This document shows, piece by piece, positions 44,494-56,409 of a DNA stretch of 64,000 bases. The notes under the pieces were generated by a model, which worked only from the letters and a program-made list of their open reading frames with translations, did no database searches and had not been told where the DNA came from. Origin of the DNA: Rhipicephalus microplus. Lineage: Eukaryota > Arthropoda > Arachnida > Ixodida > Ixodidae. Both the position numbers and the translations under genes were made by a program. The stretch lies in assembly GCF_043290135.1 (NCBI RefSeq), contig NC_134710.1, positions 4,492,321-4,556,320 on the forward strand. The letters run 5' to 3'. Within the stretch, counting starts at the first letter, position 1. Each line of letters begins with the position of its first letter.

Positions 44494-44577
44494 CACGACG
44501 AATACGACGACGAATACGACGACGAATACGACGACGAATACGACGACGAATACGACGACGAATACGATGACGAATAC
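44494..44577. repeat. 12-bp tandem repeat at the gag-pol junction
   Basis: Seven units of CACGACGAATAC type (GAATAC recurs every 12 bp, one unit with GATGAC). All three plus frames stay open: one reads Asp-Asp-Glu-Tyr, another Thr-Thr-Asn-Thr. It lies between the gag stop (44408) and the protease. Confidence 0.9.
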
Positions 44578-45002
44578 TAATGCCGGTGAAGTTGTACGTG
44601 CTGATCTTGGCGTTTTCAATGACGAACATCACGTTACAGCACTAGTCGACACTGGCACCGACTTCTCAATCATGCGACAAGAACTCGCCGACCACCTTAG
44701 AAAGGTCAAGACACCGTGGACAGGGCCGCACATAAGGAGTGCTGGTGGTCAGCTGATAACTCCCACGGGTAAATGCACCACTCAACTTCGCATTGGTGAT
44801 TCTAGCTTCGTGGCCACTTTCGTCCTGTTGCCAGACTGCTGTAAAGAGCTAATTTCGGGCATGGATTTTCTTCGAGATCAAGGCACTGTTATCAACATCC
44901 CTCAACGTATGGTGACTTTTTGCGCACATCCGTATGTCAATGACAGTACCGACGAACTACGCGGCCGTTTGCGACTAGCCGACGATGTGACGCTCCCACC
45001 GA

Positions 45003-45222
45003 TTGATTGATATGTAGAGTTTAACGTCCCAAAACCACTATATGATTATGAGAGACGCCGTAGTGGAGGGCTCCGGAAATTTAGACCACCTGGGGTTCTT
45101 TAACGTGCACCCAAATCTGAGCACACGGGCCTACAACATTTCCGCCTCCATCGGAAATGCAGCCGCCGCAGCCGGGATTCGAACCCGCGCCCTGCGGGTC
45201 AGCAGCCGAGTACCTTAGCCAC
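45003..45222 (-). mobile_element. Ruka-type SINE, copy 8, head-truncated
   Basis: The SINE body lies with tail TTGATTGATA at 45003-45012, and the head stops at GTGGCTAAGG (complement), lacking about 20 bases of the tRNA-like start. The 14-bp word GACGCTCCCACCGA at 44989-45002 and 45223-45236 is a perfect target duplication. It splits the G4 pol after the protease. Confidence 0.9.
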
Positions 45223-47994
45223 GACGCTCCCACCGAGATCCTGCTGCCTTGTGTCTGTGTCCAGTGGGTGGCCTTCCTATAACTTCCTATCTTGGAGCCT
45301 AGCCTTCCTATCTTGGAGCCACACAGTTGGCAGAACCGCTACCGTGTGGCTCCAATAGAACGCGACCAGATTCAAAAGCAAGTACAGAAGATGCTTGTGG
45401 ATGACGTCATACAACCTTCGAAAAGTCCTTGGGCGTCCCCCGTGGTTTTGGTGAAGAAAAAAGACGGCAGCTTGCGTTTCTGTATTGATTATCGCAAGTT
45501 GAACCAAGTCACGAAGAATAACGTCTATCCACTGCCTCGCATAGACGATTCACTCAATCGGATGCGTCATGCACGCTATTTCTCTTCAATGAACCTCCGA
45601 AGTGGCTACTGGCAGATAGAAGTCGACGAGAGAGATCATGAAAAAACGGCTTTTGTGACGCCTGATGGCCTTTACGAATTTAAGGTGCTTCCTTTTGGGT
45701 TGTGCTCGGCGCCAGCCACTTTTCAGCGTCTCAAGGACACCGTACTATCGGTCCTGAAGTGGCAAGCATGCTTGGTCTATCTGGACGATGTTGTTGTATT
45801 CTCAGCATCATTCGAGGAACATATCAGCCATCTATTCACCGTACTCCAAGCCATACGCTCAGCCGGCCTGACTTTAAAACCAGAAAAATGTGATTTTGGT
45901 TTCAACGAACTCAGCTTCCTAGGCCACGTCGTCAGTCACGAGGGTGTTTAACCTGACCCGGCCAAAATAGACGCCGTAGCGCAATTTCCTGCACCTTGTG
46001 ACAAAAAGGCTGTGAGACGCCTCTTAGGGTTGTGCGCCTATTATCGACAATTCATCGAGGACTTTTCGTCTATTGCAGCGCCATTGACACGACTCACACG
46101 TGAGGACGTCCCCTTCTTTTGGGGTGAACAGGAGCAAATGGCATTCAATGAACTACGACAACGCCTGCAAACACCTCCAGTCCTTGCGCACTTCGACCAG
46201 GACGCCCCTACAGTACTTTACACTGACACCAGCAATGTAGGTCTAGGTGCCGTTCTGGTGCAGTGGCAAGACGGCTGTGAAAGAGTAATAGCCTACGCCA
46301 GCAGAACTCTCTCTCGCACAGAGAACTACTCGACCACCGAGAAGTAGTGTCTCGCTGTGGTGTGGGCAGTCATCAAATTTTGTCCGTATTTATACGGCCG
46401 CTCCCTCAAGGTTGTTAGCGACCATCACTCTTTGTGCTGGCTCACCAACCTTAAAAATCCATCTGGTCGTTTGGTGCGCAGGTGCCTAAGACTTCAAGAG
46501 TATGACATGACCGTCGTCTACAAATCTGCGAAGAGGCACACCGACGCCGACTGTCTCTCACGGTCGCCAGTGGAAACTGTCGCTCCTGATGACGAAAACA
46601 TCGACGCGGCATTCTTGGGAGTTGTCAACACAGCCACTATTGCACGAGAGCAGCGCAGTGACCCTGAGCTGTTACCACTCATTGAATATTTAGAAGGACG
46701 ACATAAAGACGTGCCGCGATTATTTGCTAGAGGACTGCCATCTTTTTGCTTGCGAAACGATGTTCTCTATAAGAAAAACTTCTCACCAACCGGTAACTCG
46801 CACTTGCTCGTCCTGCCTGCCTCTCTTCGAAAAGAAATTATAGAAGCGTGCCATGATGAAGCAACTTCTGGTAATCTAGGCTACACCCGAACATTGTGTC
46901 GACTACGATGCAAGTACTACTGGCCAAAGTTACCTGCTGCTGTTAACCATCACGTGCAAACTTGCACCGACTGCCAAAGACGCAAAGCGGCTCCCAGCAA
47001 ACCAGCCTGTCTTTTACATCCAGTCGAAGCACCAGAAAAGCCGTTCACCCACATTGGAATGGAGTTCCTGGGTCCCTTTCCAACTTCCACAACAGGGAAC
47101 AGATGGATTATTGTGGTCACTGATTACCTGTCCCGTTATGCGGAGACTAAAGCTATGCAGCGCAGCACAGCAGCAGAAGCCGCTCTGTTCTTTATCGAAA
47201 ACATCGTCCTTCGGCATGGCGCTCCGACAACAGTGATCACAGACAGAGGACCTGCCTTCACCGCAGAGCTTTTGGAGTCGGTTGTCAGACTCAGTGGTAC
47301 AGCTCACCGGAGAACAACTGCATACCATCCGCAGAGAAACGGACTGACGGAGCGCCTCAATAGGACCCTCACAGACATGATCAGCTTGTACGTTGACACA
47401 GAACATAAAAACTGGGATCAGATATTGCCGTACGTGACCTTTGCTTATAACACTGCTTGACAAGAAACCACTGGAATGACACCGTTCAGTCTGATCTATG
47501 ATCGCGAAGTTACAACAACATTGGACGCATGTTGCCGCATGAGTGTGACGACATCCATGTAGACGCCGAAGAATTCACTCAGAGTGCCGAAGAAGCCAGA
47601 CAGCTCGCGCGTGTGCGCATCTGTCATCAGCAGCATCAAGATGCACAACGCTACGACACCCGACACAAGTTTATTAGCTACTCACCAGGCCACAAAGTGT
47701 GGGTCTGGATTCCGATACGTCGACGTGGACTGTCTGAGAAACTGCTAAGACGGTACTTTGGTCCGTACAGCGTCACGCGATGCTTGAACGATGTGAACTC
47801 CGAAGTCGTTCCCGACACTGATTGTAGTTCTAAGCGCCAAAAGCATTTGCCCGAAGTCGTGCACGTCGTGCGTATGAAACCGTATTTATCGAGTTAATTA
47901 ACTCCCGGTTACCGTTTTCGTACGACCACTTCATACGCCTGGTAGAGCACCTAAGTTGCGCATCGGGACGATGGTTCTTTCGGAGGGAGGCAAA

Positions 47995-48159
47995 TGTCAC
48001 GTGCTTGCTCAAGAAAGACGATGGCAGTTGTGCATGTGCGACAAAGGACTACGAAATGGACGAAGAAGAAGAACTCGCTTGCGCGTTCTAATTAAGAAGA
48101 TCGACCTGCTTCTGGTGTCTCAATGTCTGCGGCAAGACCTCTGTTTTGATCACGTGACA
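47995..48159 (+). repeat. 3' LTR of G4
   Basis: 165 bp, TGTCACGTGCTTGC to GATCACGTGACA. It follows the purine tract and is followed by ATAT. Confidence 0.9.
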
Positions 48160-48163
48160 ATAT

Positions 48164-49400
48164 GTGCAACAAATGAATCCCGGTGGTTTCCAGTACATGG
48201 TTCGCCGGTGAAAACCATTGTGCTAAGTCTCCATTTTTTGCATGTTTTTGAATGGCCTCTTAGCTAGAAAAAAACATTAGAAAATTTTGTGCTACCCTAA
48301 AAATACTCGGGTCCTTGTAAACATCTGAGGGGGTCACAGTTGTAGTTATAAGCCAATTAGTCACGTTCGATGAACCGTGATTCTAGCCGTTTTCTTTTTT
48401 TTATTTTCCCCACGTTTGCTGCCGAGTAAGCATCGTCACATAGTTCAAATCAAACGTGCGTCCTGTCATTCGTCAGTGTTCGACGAGCTCCATTTTAGAA
48501 TGCATGGCATGGGTGGCTTTTGAGACGCTTCCTGTGTGTTCTTTGAGCATTGTTGATCTTTTCCTGCCTATTTTGCATATTTTGCTATAAGTAGCAACGC
48601 CACACCGTATTGTACTTTGTACACCACTCCGTAGTGATCATTCGCAGGTGTGCGATCTTTGAGCTTAGCGAACATGTGTGCTGTGGACCACTTATCACAA
48701 AAAATTAGCTTGCAACAAAAAACACATACTGGTATTCACAAGAACATATGTGACTAGTAGTGAAATGGGTGACCTTCACTCATTTGGTGTCAGCGTGTAC
48801 TGAAAACATCACACGTGTAGGTATCAAAACGTCTATGTACTTTTGTTAATATACTATTATGTTAAGTCAGAGTAAATCTTTTTAGAATAATGAACTTGAC
48901 CGGCTTTTGGAACATTTTTGCATTTATTAGAGTTCTGCACAGAAGTATTCAACTAGGCACAGTGAGGGGGTACATGAACCAGACTAAAAAACTCATGCAG
49001 CTGGAATGTCATATGCGTTTCAACAACTAGTGCCTGAACAACAATGCGGTACCCAGAAGCCTTTACTGCAAGACCCTTATGGATTCCCCGTAAGTCGCAA
49101 GCTCCCACATGACTTCAGCCACAACTGCCTGAAAACCTGAATCCAGAACATTAAGTAACAATTATCGCAAGTAATATGTTTCACGCACACAGTATAAAGC
49201 TGTCAGCACTGAAAGCTTTGTCCCAATGACTTCCATGACATTATGAAAATGCACAAACAAGCTCAATATTGAAGATTTGGACAGGGCCAAATGCACCGAA
49301 GTCCATGTCCATAAACTTGCCCGATTTGCACCATCAGCAGCAAAAACGTGACAGTTTCAAAACAGTGCATGACCTCCTCCTCAAGACATCATTCGGGACA
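48164..49400. other. Intron sequence, no gene recognised
   Basis: A ~60-bp stretch near 48865-48925 (AAGTCAGAGTAAATCTT..TTTGGAAC) is similar to 50235-50295, so both may be parts of one repeat family lying on either side of the Penelope remnant. No coding sequence. Confidence 0.35.
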
Positions 49401-49539
49401 ACCATATCAGTCAAAAAGGCCTGACTTTCACGATAGCTCCACAAAGCATGCTCAAGGGGTATATCATCGCGGAGATCGAGTAGAAGTTGGAGCACATTCA
49501 TGACACAACTGGAGGGAACTTATACTGTAGCCAAACTGT

Positions 49540-50110
49540 GAGTGTCCTGGTGAATGCTAAAAGATCGTACGAATATTCCTGTTGGCAAATGCGCTGTTAA
49601 GGACTTCAAGCCGGATGGTTCCATCATCATCCTTTCTGCTAACAAAGGCAAAGGCACAATGATGCTAGACCAAAAAAACATTTTGAGGTGAAAACATACA
49701 TAATGAACAATCCAATGCATTTTGCGAAGCTCACCCATGATACGTCAGCCAAGTCAGAACACCAGCTGATTGAATAATTGAGTGTACTGCGTAACTAAGG
49801 AAGCATCGACCAGATGTTGTACCCCCGACTCTTTTCTTTGGACACGGCCACTCCAACGACCTATGGGCTGCCAAAGGTGCAAAAAGGGGGTTGTCCTTTT
49901 CGTGCTACCATGTGATTCATTGGGTTACCAGCTTAGAACTTGTCGAAGTTTTTGGTTGGATTGCTGAGGCCTTTAACCAAAGGATAATAGTAGGTACGTT
50001 AAAAACGTTCAAGAATTTGCCATAGACATGTAAATGCAACACTTTGACGACAATGATGTGATGGAGTCCTTTGATGTTATTTCCTTATTCACCAATGTTG
50101 CTGGCCATTG
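49540..50110 (+). pseudogene. Penelope-like element remnant 2
   Basis: Frames read VKDFKPDGSIIILSANKGKGTMML (49600-49670) and, after a diverged stretch, DDNDVMESFDVISLFTNVA (50050-50103). These are the same two landmarks as remnant 1. It is in many frames, without an endonuclease. Confidence 0.6.
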
Positions 50111-50836
50111 AGGTGGCCATTTGAAAGAGCGAAGTTTAGAAAATCACATTTCCATATTAGTGGAGAAAATAGTAATTTTGTTACAGTTTTCCTTGAACCC
50201 AACTTAGTTTAGTTTTGCCAAAATGGTTTACATTGTTTTAAGTCGGAGTAAATCTTCTACAATCATGAAATCACCCAGCTTTGGGAACTTTTTGCACGGG
50301 TGTTTATAGCTTTCGTTCCACAATATCCATAGACTGTCTCATTCGATACAAAGGGCCACGAAGAGGATTGGCAGACAATAGGGTGGAATGGCCAAACTTT
50401 TATGTGGTCAGTGAGGCCCCTTCTGACAATTGCCGTGCAGGCAGAAGGGCTCTTGCTTTTCTTCCCGCGCTCACGATGGTCTAGAGTCATCATATCTAGC
50501 ATATGTGCCCAGGATCTCAGAGCCCTAGCAAAGCTGTCAGCAAAAAAAGACGCCACCTTTTACAGCACAATTGTTGACCTCTAGGTCTGCTGGGTATCAT
50601 AGATACCTAGATAAACTATCAGCACCATTAACCGACACACACTCAATGACCAACCAAGTGTTCCGTACACATGGTTAACTATAAAAGGTGAAACAGTAGT
50701 GGGATTTCCCCAATGTCTGTGGCACAAGCATGCCAGAAAAGGTTTTCAGCAAGCCTGTTATGCTCAAGGTTTGCCATGTATTTTAGATGAAAAATTATTA
50801 TAATCATGCCCCTGCGGGTGCTAAATGACCCTCCAA

Positions 50837-50897
50837 GCATTTTGTCACACGGCTAGATGACATGTGCAACATGTCACCTAGCCGTGTGACAAAATGC
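50837..50897. repeat. Near-perfect 28-bp hairpin
   Basis: Arms 50837-50864 and 50870-50897 are reverse complements with one mismatch (A versus G, which becomes an A-C or G-U pair in RNA depending on the strand), around the 5-nt loop TGCAA. The flanks do not extend the pairing. No transposon frame accompanies it. Confidence 0.9.
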
Positions 50898-50959
50898 AAT
50901 CTTTTTTTTTTAGTTGAATATAGCAACAATGCTTACAATCCGAGGTGAATACATGTTAT

Positions 50960-51330
50960 AGGCAAGCCCATCGCAGTCTATCCGGAACGTGCCCATACTA
51001 ATACATTCCAACAATCATTTTTCATACGCACATCCCGAGACTGGAATCAACTACCTGCTGAAGTTGCTACCATCATGGAACAATCTCGTTTCAAGCACGC
51101 CATTGTAGTGCCCCCATAATTAATGTACCCATTCTGTTGCTGTCGCTACGATATTGTAACCCTCCTTTCTAGTATTGTGCCGCACCCCTTATATAGAAGT
51201 GCCGCCATAACTTCTGTACATAGTCTGTTGCCGTTACCATGTTGTTACCCTTCTTTCAAGTGCCGTGTCATGCCCACCCCTCATGTAATGTCCCTATGGG
51301 ACCTTTGAGGAATCAATAAATAAATAAAAT
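50960..51330 (+). pseudogene. LINE 3' end with AATAAA tail
   Basis: The last coding residues TSRDWNQLPAEVATIMEQS-RFKHAIV end at TAA (51118-51120), a C-terminus typical of CR1/jockey-type LINEs. A ~190-bp 3' region and an (AATA)n tail at 51312-51330 follow. It is strongly 5'-truncated. Confidence 0.65.
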
Positions 51331-51857
51331 TGTGGCGACAAACTCTGCACAAATTCCTGTGCAGCCCCTGGCTCACTAGGAACAACCCTTTCTAAATCAA
51401 ATCATGTTAGTGTTATGCTTTGTTTGTTATAATAATTAGTTTGTGTTCACTTTTACCTGCGTTATAGATAGTTTTGTTACTCATTCCTAATAAGAAGTCC
51501 TGTGTACAGCCTGTTGACTTTGGGACCTTTTTTATTATCTCTGTAATCCCCAATTGTAACTACCATTTTTATGCAAAAGAAATTATTGATTGATAACGAC
51601 TACCTTTCAGCTCAGCATGAGATCGGTGGCAAGGCTACACGCTGCATTGCTTTTCAATAAACTACAGCGCCATTGCAGCATCACCAGAAATGGGTGCTAA
51701 AAACAGGCTGACAAGATTGCAAAAGTCTTCCTTCGCTATCCAGTTGGGTGTAGCGTGGGCATGCCGGCCCACTGCTGCTACTAAGCAAATAAACAGCCGT
51801 TATGTTTTCATGTTGGGATTAGTCTATTCATCAGACAATGAATAGTAACGCCCCGCC
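51331..51857. other. Intron sequence, no gene recognised
   Basis: No domain seen. The sequence just before 51858 may be the leader of the following gypsy remnant. Confidence 0.3.
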
Positions 51858-53400
51858 ATGGACGAGCAGCAAGAGGCTCTACAACAACAGCTGGAACTAT
51901 TACAGAGGCAGCTCTGCACCGAGCAGGAGCTCTTTCAGAAAGAAGGGCAACAGCTTTAGGAATAGCCGTGCCAACGCATAAATTTCATGAGGCAACATCC
52001 TGACGATGAATCCTAAACCCTGATCGTGCCTGCCGGTTTCGCTGATGACGTCCGAACCCCCCCAAGAGGCATGTTGCACGTTGCTCCACACAGCATCTGG
52101 CATGTCGCTGTCAAGCTTCCTACATTGAGCAGACTCACCTGAAGTATGGTTCACCCAAATCAAGCCTAAATTCTTCCTGGCACACATGACACAGGACTGA
52201 ACCCGGTCCAACTATGCCGTCGCCTACCTGGACACCCGCTAGGCCAACGAGGTCCTGGATATCCTCACCAACCCACCAATGACCAACCCTTATGGACACT
52301 TCAAGACCGAACTTATTCGTAACTTGTCACTCCCACATGACCTGAGGGTGCGACAACTTCAGTCAGCAGAACTTGCCGAGCGCAAGCCTTTGCAGTTCCT
52401 TTGTAACATGCGTGCTCTCGCAGGGAAACATGTCCAGGATTCTTTCCTACAAGCTCTGGCGATTCTGCAGGCACGGATTACGCTACCTTTAGATCAACCT
52501 GCTGAGATCACTGATCGCATTATTGAAGTATCTTTGCCACAGCCGTTGCCCACTGTCCAGGCTGTTGCCACTGCACTGAAAACTCGATGACCATGGTCTA
52601 CTCATCAACGTACAAAAGAGCATCCTGGACACTTTTGTCATCCACTTCCTTGGCCATCCCCTTGCCTGAACGCCATCTCAGACCTGCAAAATCACCCTCA
52701 ACCCACCACCGTTTGCTGAACATGCTGAACTTTTACAGGCATTTCTTACCGCACCCCACCGAGTATCAGGCTCCCCTCCGTGATGAGTTGGCTGGCGTAC
52801 GAGGAAACCAACCCATCACGTGAACACAAACATTAGTGCAAATTTTCGAAGAATGCAAAGCTGCTCTCTGCACCAACACCCTGCTCAGCCACCCCGTGCC
52901 AAATGCTTTCTGGAACTCTTCACAGAAGCAATGCATGGACAACACCTGGCATTCCTAGACGTTCTCCAAGAAACCCGCCGCTCAGAAAATGAACCTTTCA
53001 ACTGCCAGTTCCACTGATGGAACCACGATTATTGCCCCGACAAGTTCACCAGCCTACTACAGAGAGCTTGTGGCAATATACGGAGTAATACAATGATTCC
53101 ACCCCATTCTCGAAGCACAGACAACACTGCACTATCTACACTGCCCACAAGCCTCTCACCTATGCCCACTTTGAACTTCACGACAAACTCCCCCCTGTAC
53201 AGCTAAACCAGCTCTCGTTCATAGCACAATTACAACACGTCATTGGAAAGACAACATGGTCGCCGACGCAATTTCACATCTCCGCAGGTAACAGCTGACG
53301 TCCTGGATGCTGAAGCTCACACTACGGACACGGAAATGCGGGAACTTCTCAAGGCCGGTGTTGGAGAAAGGACGAGCTGCTGTCCCCCATAGCGAAGCCT
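51858..53400 (+). pseudogene. gypsy remnant G5: gag and RNase H pieces
   Basis: The gag starts MDEQQEALQQQLELLQRQL (51858), a Gln/Leu coiled coil. Broken frames lead to the capsid segment 52279-52590 (YGHFKTELIRNLSLPHDLRVRQL, KPLQFLCNMRALAG). It passes directly into a worn connection/RNase H part (52587-53300: FVIHFLGH, EHAELLQAFL-type, RAKCFLELFTEAM, ending near NMVADAI). Protease and most of reverse transcriptase are missing. Confidence 0.6.
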
Positions 53401-53437
53401 ACCGGTTACCTCTTCTTTATTACAACACAGATCCCCT

Positions 53438-56170
53438 CATGATAATGATGATGATGATCACGTTTGGTGCTTTGGCCATCAAACGGCGCAACAGCCGTTA
53501 GATGGCCAAAGAGCCCCAGTTCATGGGACAGGAGATGTAGATAATGATTGTGATTAGCAGGTGTATAAGGGCCCTAAAATTCCTCGCGCTAAGGTGGGTA
53601 AAAACATAGAAGTAATAAAATCATGACCACGTCGTGAAATGTGTGTATACTGTCAATGAATGATGAAAGTGTATGATAATAAAAACCATGATGGACATGT
53701 ATAGCATTACAACAAGTGCCTCGATCATTCACACCCTTGCGACCAAGGGTCGTGAGACGAGTGCTTTGTTCAGTTTAGCCACCGCAGCGGCGAGCTCTCT
53801 GGAGAGGTCGTGCTATGGAATGCCCGGGTATATCACATGAAAGGTACGGACTTCTCTCAAAAAAGCCAACAATGATTTATGGGTGAAAAGTGGTTGCCTA
53901 CCAACGAACATTGCAGGATGAAGTGGTATCTGTTGTCGGTAGGGTAATGAAAAGTGTTGTCTTCTCAGTGTGTCTAATTGTTTACACTGAACTAAAATGT
54001 GAAGTTCGATGAGTGCTTCTCCACATCTATCACACAAAGGTGGATCACCATCAGACAAAAGAAATGAATGTGTAAGTGCATGTTCAGTTCTTAACCTTGT
54101 AAGTATTACTTCTGTGTGGCATGATATTGATACTGGCAGCCAATGACCAAGTTGCTGCTTGAAAACATGCACCTGTGAGTGTCAACGTGCTCTGCCAATA
54201 ACCCCCGAGTTTTCGTTTTAGAAAAGGTTTCAAGACGAGTGCAAGAATTGGTATCGATGTATTGGTAGCCGTTTTGTTGGCGGATCCAGCTAGCTGGTCG
54301 ACCACAACGTTGCCTTGCATTTCGCGGTGTCCTGGCACCCAGCAGACTACATGCTGCTTGGATGAGTAGACTGTGCATAAGAGTGAATAAAGCAAGACAA
54401 AGACAGGGTTTTTGTGCTTTTTAAGAGTTTTCAGAGCTTTTACTATGCTTAGGGAATCTGTATATATTATTGCCTTCTGTAGTTTACCCCGCCACGGTGG
54501 TCTAGTGGCTAAGATACTCGGCTGCTGACCCGCAGGTCGCGGGATCAAATCTCGGCTGTGGCGGCTGCATTTCCGATGGAGGCGGAAATGTTGTAGGCCC
54601 GTGTACGCAGATTTGGGTGCACGTTAAAGAACCCCAGGTGGTCGAAATTTCCGGAGCCCTCCACTACGGCGTCTCTCATAATCATATGGTGGTTTTGGGA
54701 CATTAAACCCCACAAATCAATCAATCAATCAATCAGGTAGTTTTATTCGTTTAATGCGTTTAACAGCCGCAAGTATTGTATAAGCTTTGCCGGTGAAAAT
54801 GCTTGAATCAGAGAGCAGAACGCTGGCTTTAGAAAAAAGGATGGATCGACGGCTGTGTACGAGACAGAAGTGTTGGACTGTGAAGCATCCGTAAAAAACT
54901 CGGGACATGTGTGTTTCAGTTGTAGTTCTAGGAAGTATGTCTGAATATGTGCAATGGTGCATGCTTCGTAACCTCCAAGAAAGACACGTTGCAATCTATC
55001 GCCTGCCACTGCCACGGTGGCAGGCATACTGCGGGAGCCATCAAACCGTGTTCAAGTGGCACACCGGTTTGCTTCGCTAGGCCCCTCACACGGAGTGAGT
55101 AGGGCTGTCTCATAGAAGGCAGTTTCTCAAACGCAGCAAAGCTTGACATGTCATTAATTATAGAATGTGAAGAATGTTGCTTGTCTGAGTTAACTTTAAG
55201 ATATTCAAAAGACGTGTAACATCTCTGTAAGTGGAGCGACCATTCGTTCGATTTCAGGTACAGGCTTTCCACGGGGCTAGTGCGAAAAGCACCCGTAGAG
55301 AGACGGATGCCTAGATGATGAATAGGGTCAAGCATTTTAAGGGCAGTAGGTGTCGCAGGCTGATATGCTATTGCGTCATAGTCTAGGTGGGTACGTATGA
55401 GGCTTTTATACAAATTCATTAAACACTTCTTGTCATTTCCCCACGTAGTGCGTGACAACAGGTTTAGAATAGTCATGGCTTTTATGCACTTGTTTTTTAG
55501 ATACTTGATGTGTGGTATGAAGGTTAGCTTGGTGTCCAAGATTAAGCCTAAGAATTTTTGTTTAGTATTAACAGAAAGACGTTGCCCATGCAGTCGAATA
55601 CTGGGTTTGCAATGGAAGTCTATTTTCCTGGACAACAAAACACACTTGCTTTTCCGTGCATTCAGTCGAAACCATTCTGATCAGAGACTTTGTTCAAACC
55701 AAGCTGAACCTGCCACTCACACATGGCCAAATTACACGACTTAAAACCAAGCTGGACGTCGTCCATATATGTGCAGTAAAGCATATTTCGAGGGAAGGAC
55801 AAGCGCAAAGAATTCATTTTGATAATAAAAAACGTGCAGCTAAGTACACCACCTTGCAGCACTTCTGTTTATTGGACAAACATTCGGGAAAGAACGCTGC
55901 CCACTCGGACACAATGTCCGATTTTACAAGTAAGTTTCAATGTAACTTTCGGTAAACATTCTGTCACACACGCCAAGGTGGGACAGGTCTCTTAATATTC
56001 CAAACCACCATGTTGTATCGTAAGGCTTTGCGATATCGAGGAATACAGAGAGAAAATATTGTTTGTGGACGAAAGCGTCTCTGATCTGTGCCTTGATACG
56101 AACAAGGTGGTCAGTGGTGCATCTACCCTCTCGAAACCCGCACTAAAATGGGTCGAGCCACTTTTGTAAA
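53438..56170 (-). pseudogene. I-clade LINE, copy B, 5'-truncated
   Basis: It is closely similar in protein sequence to copy A. The 3' tail is an ATC/ATG run at 53438-53460; the Cys/His C-terminus (54060-53813, CDRCGEALIELHILVQC) follows; then RNase H (54550-54230 and 55027-54743, split by a SINE), the reverse transcriptase thumb (55638-54928) and palm (55862-55662, QGGVLSCTFF, CTYMDDVQL). It ends near 56170 within the fingers, before endonuclease and ORF1. Frameshifts and stops are present. Confidence 0.8.
54486..54736 (+). mobile_element. Ruka-type SINE, copy 9
   Basis: The only copy in plus orientation and the clearest. Head 54487-54570 with box A TGGTCTAGTGGCTAAGA and box B-like GGTCGCGGGATCAAATC, body, and a tail of ATCA units (54712-54736). 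The 7-bp word GTAGTTT at 54479-54485 and 54737-54743 is the duplication. Inserted in RNase H of LINE copy B. Box A/B would make it an RNA polymerase III unit. Confidence 0.9.
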
Positions 56171-56409
56171 TTGAAAACACAGCACAAAGGAGATGTAACA
56201 CAAGCGAATGAACACATGGGATGAGTGCTCACTAGCAACCAAAGAGACAACGCCTGCATAAGCAAACCATTCTTATGTAACACTAAGCAAAGAAGAGTTT
56301 AATTATCTCGTATGTGTCAAATGCATTCACACATCATAATCACCCAGTTGTGATCTTTCAATTGACTGCTTCAGCCCATTGCGTCGGGATGAAGACTTGA
56401 AATTTCGTG

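Larger units (their letters stand above)
44483..47897 (+). pseudogene. gypsy pol (G4): protease, reverse transcriptase, RNase H, integrase
   Basis: Order: protease with ALVDTGTDFSIM (44637-44674); a SINE; reverse transcriptase (45350-45950) with LVKKKDGSLRFCIDYRKLN, FSSMNLRSGYW, LPFGLCSAPATFQR and CLVYLDDVVVFS; connection and RNase H (46012-46500, VLYTDTSNVGLGAVL); integrase zinc region (HDEATSGNLG.., CTDCQ) and core (VVTDYLSRYAE, VITDRGPAF, AYHPQRNGLTERLN); tail WVWIPIRRRGLSEKL and VVRMKPY. Asn replaces the usual catalytic Asp in MNLRSGYW, so reverse transcriptase would be dead. In-frame stops lie at about 45949, 46346 and 47458, and the frame shifts near 47527. Confidence 0.9.
42877..48159 (+). 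mobile_element. Structurally complete Ty3/gypsy retrotransposon (copy G4)
   Basis: Two 165-bp LTRs, both TGTCACGTG...GTGACA, flank gag and pol. The 4-bp word ATAT stands on each side (42873-42876 and 48160-48163), a target duplication. A TGG trinucleotide follows the 5' LTR (43043). A purine-rich GGAGGGAGGCAAA precedes the 3' LTR (47982-47994). The LTRs differ at about 10 of 165 positions, so the insertion is not recent. Gag and pol carry stops and a frameshift, and a SINE sits between protease and reverse transcriptase. Confidence 0.9.

Noticed and set aside
44386..44619. Minus-strand 77-codon frame rich in Val and Phe
   Set aside because: It is only the reverse reading of the 12-bp repeat (GTC/GTA/TTC words) and overlaps gypsy gag-pol.
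54486..54570. Genuine tRNA gene (box A and box B present)
   Set aside because: The sequence continues into the SINE body and tail and is repeated nine times in the window, with a target duplication. It is a tRNA-derived SINE head, not a tRNA gene.
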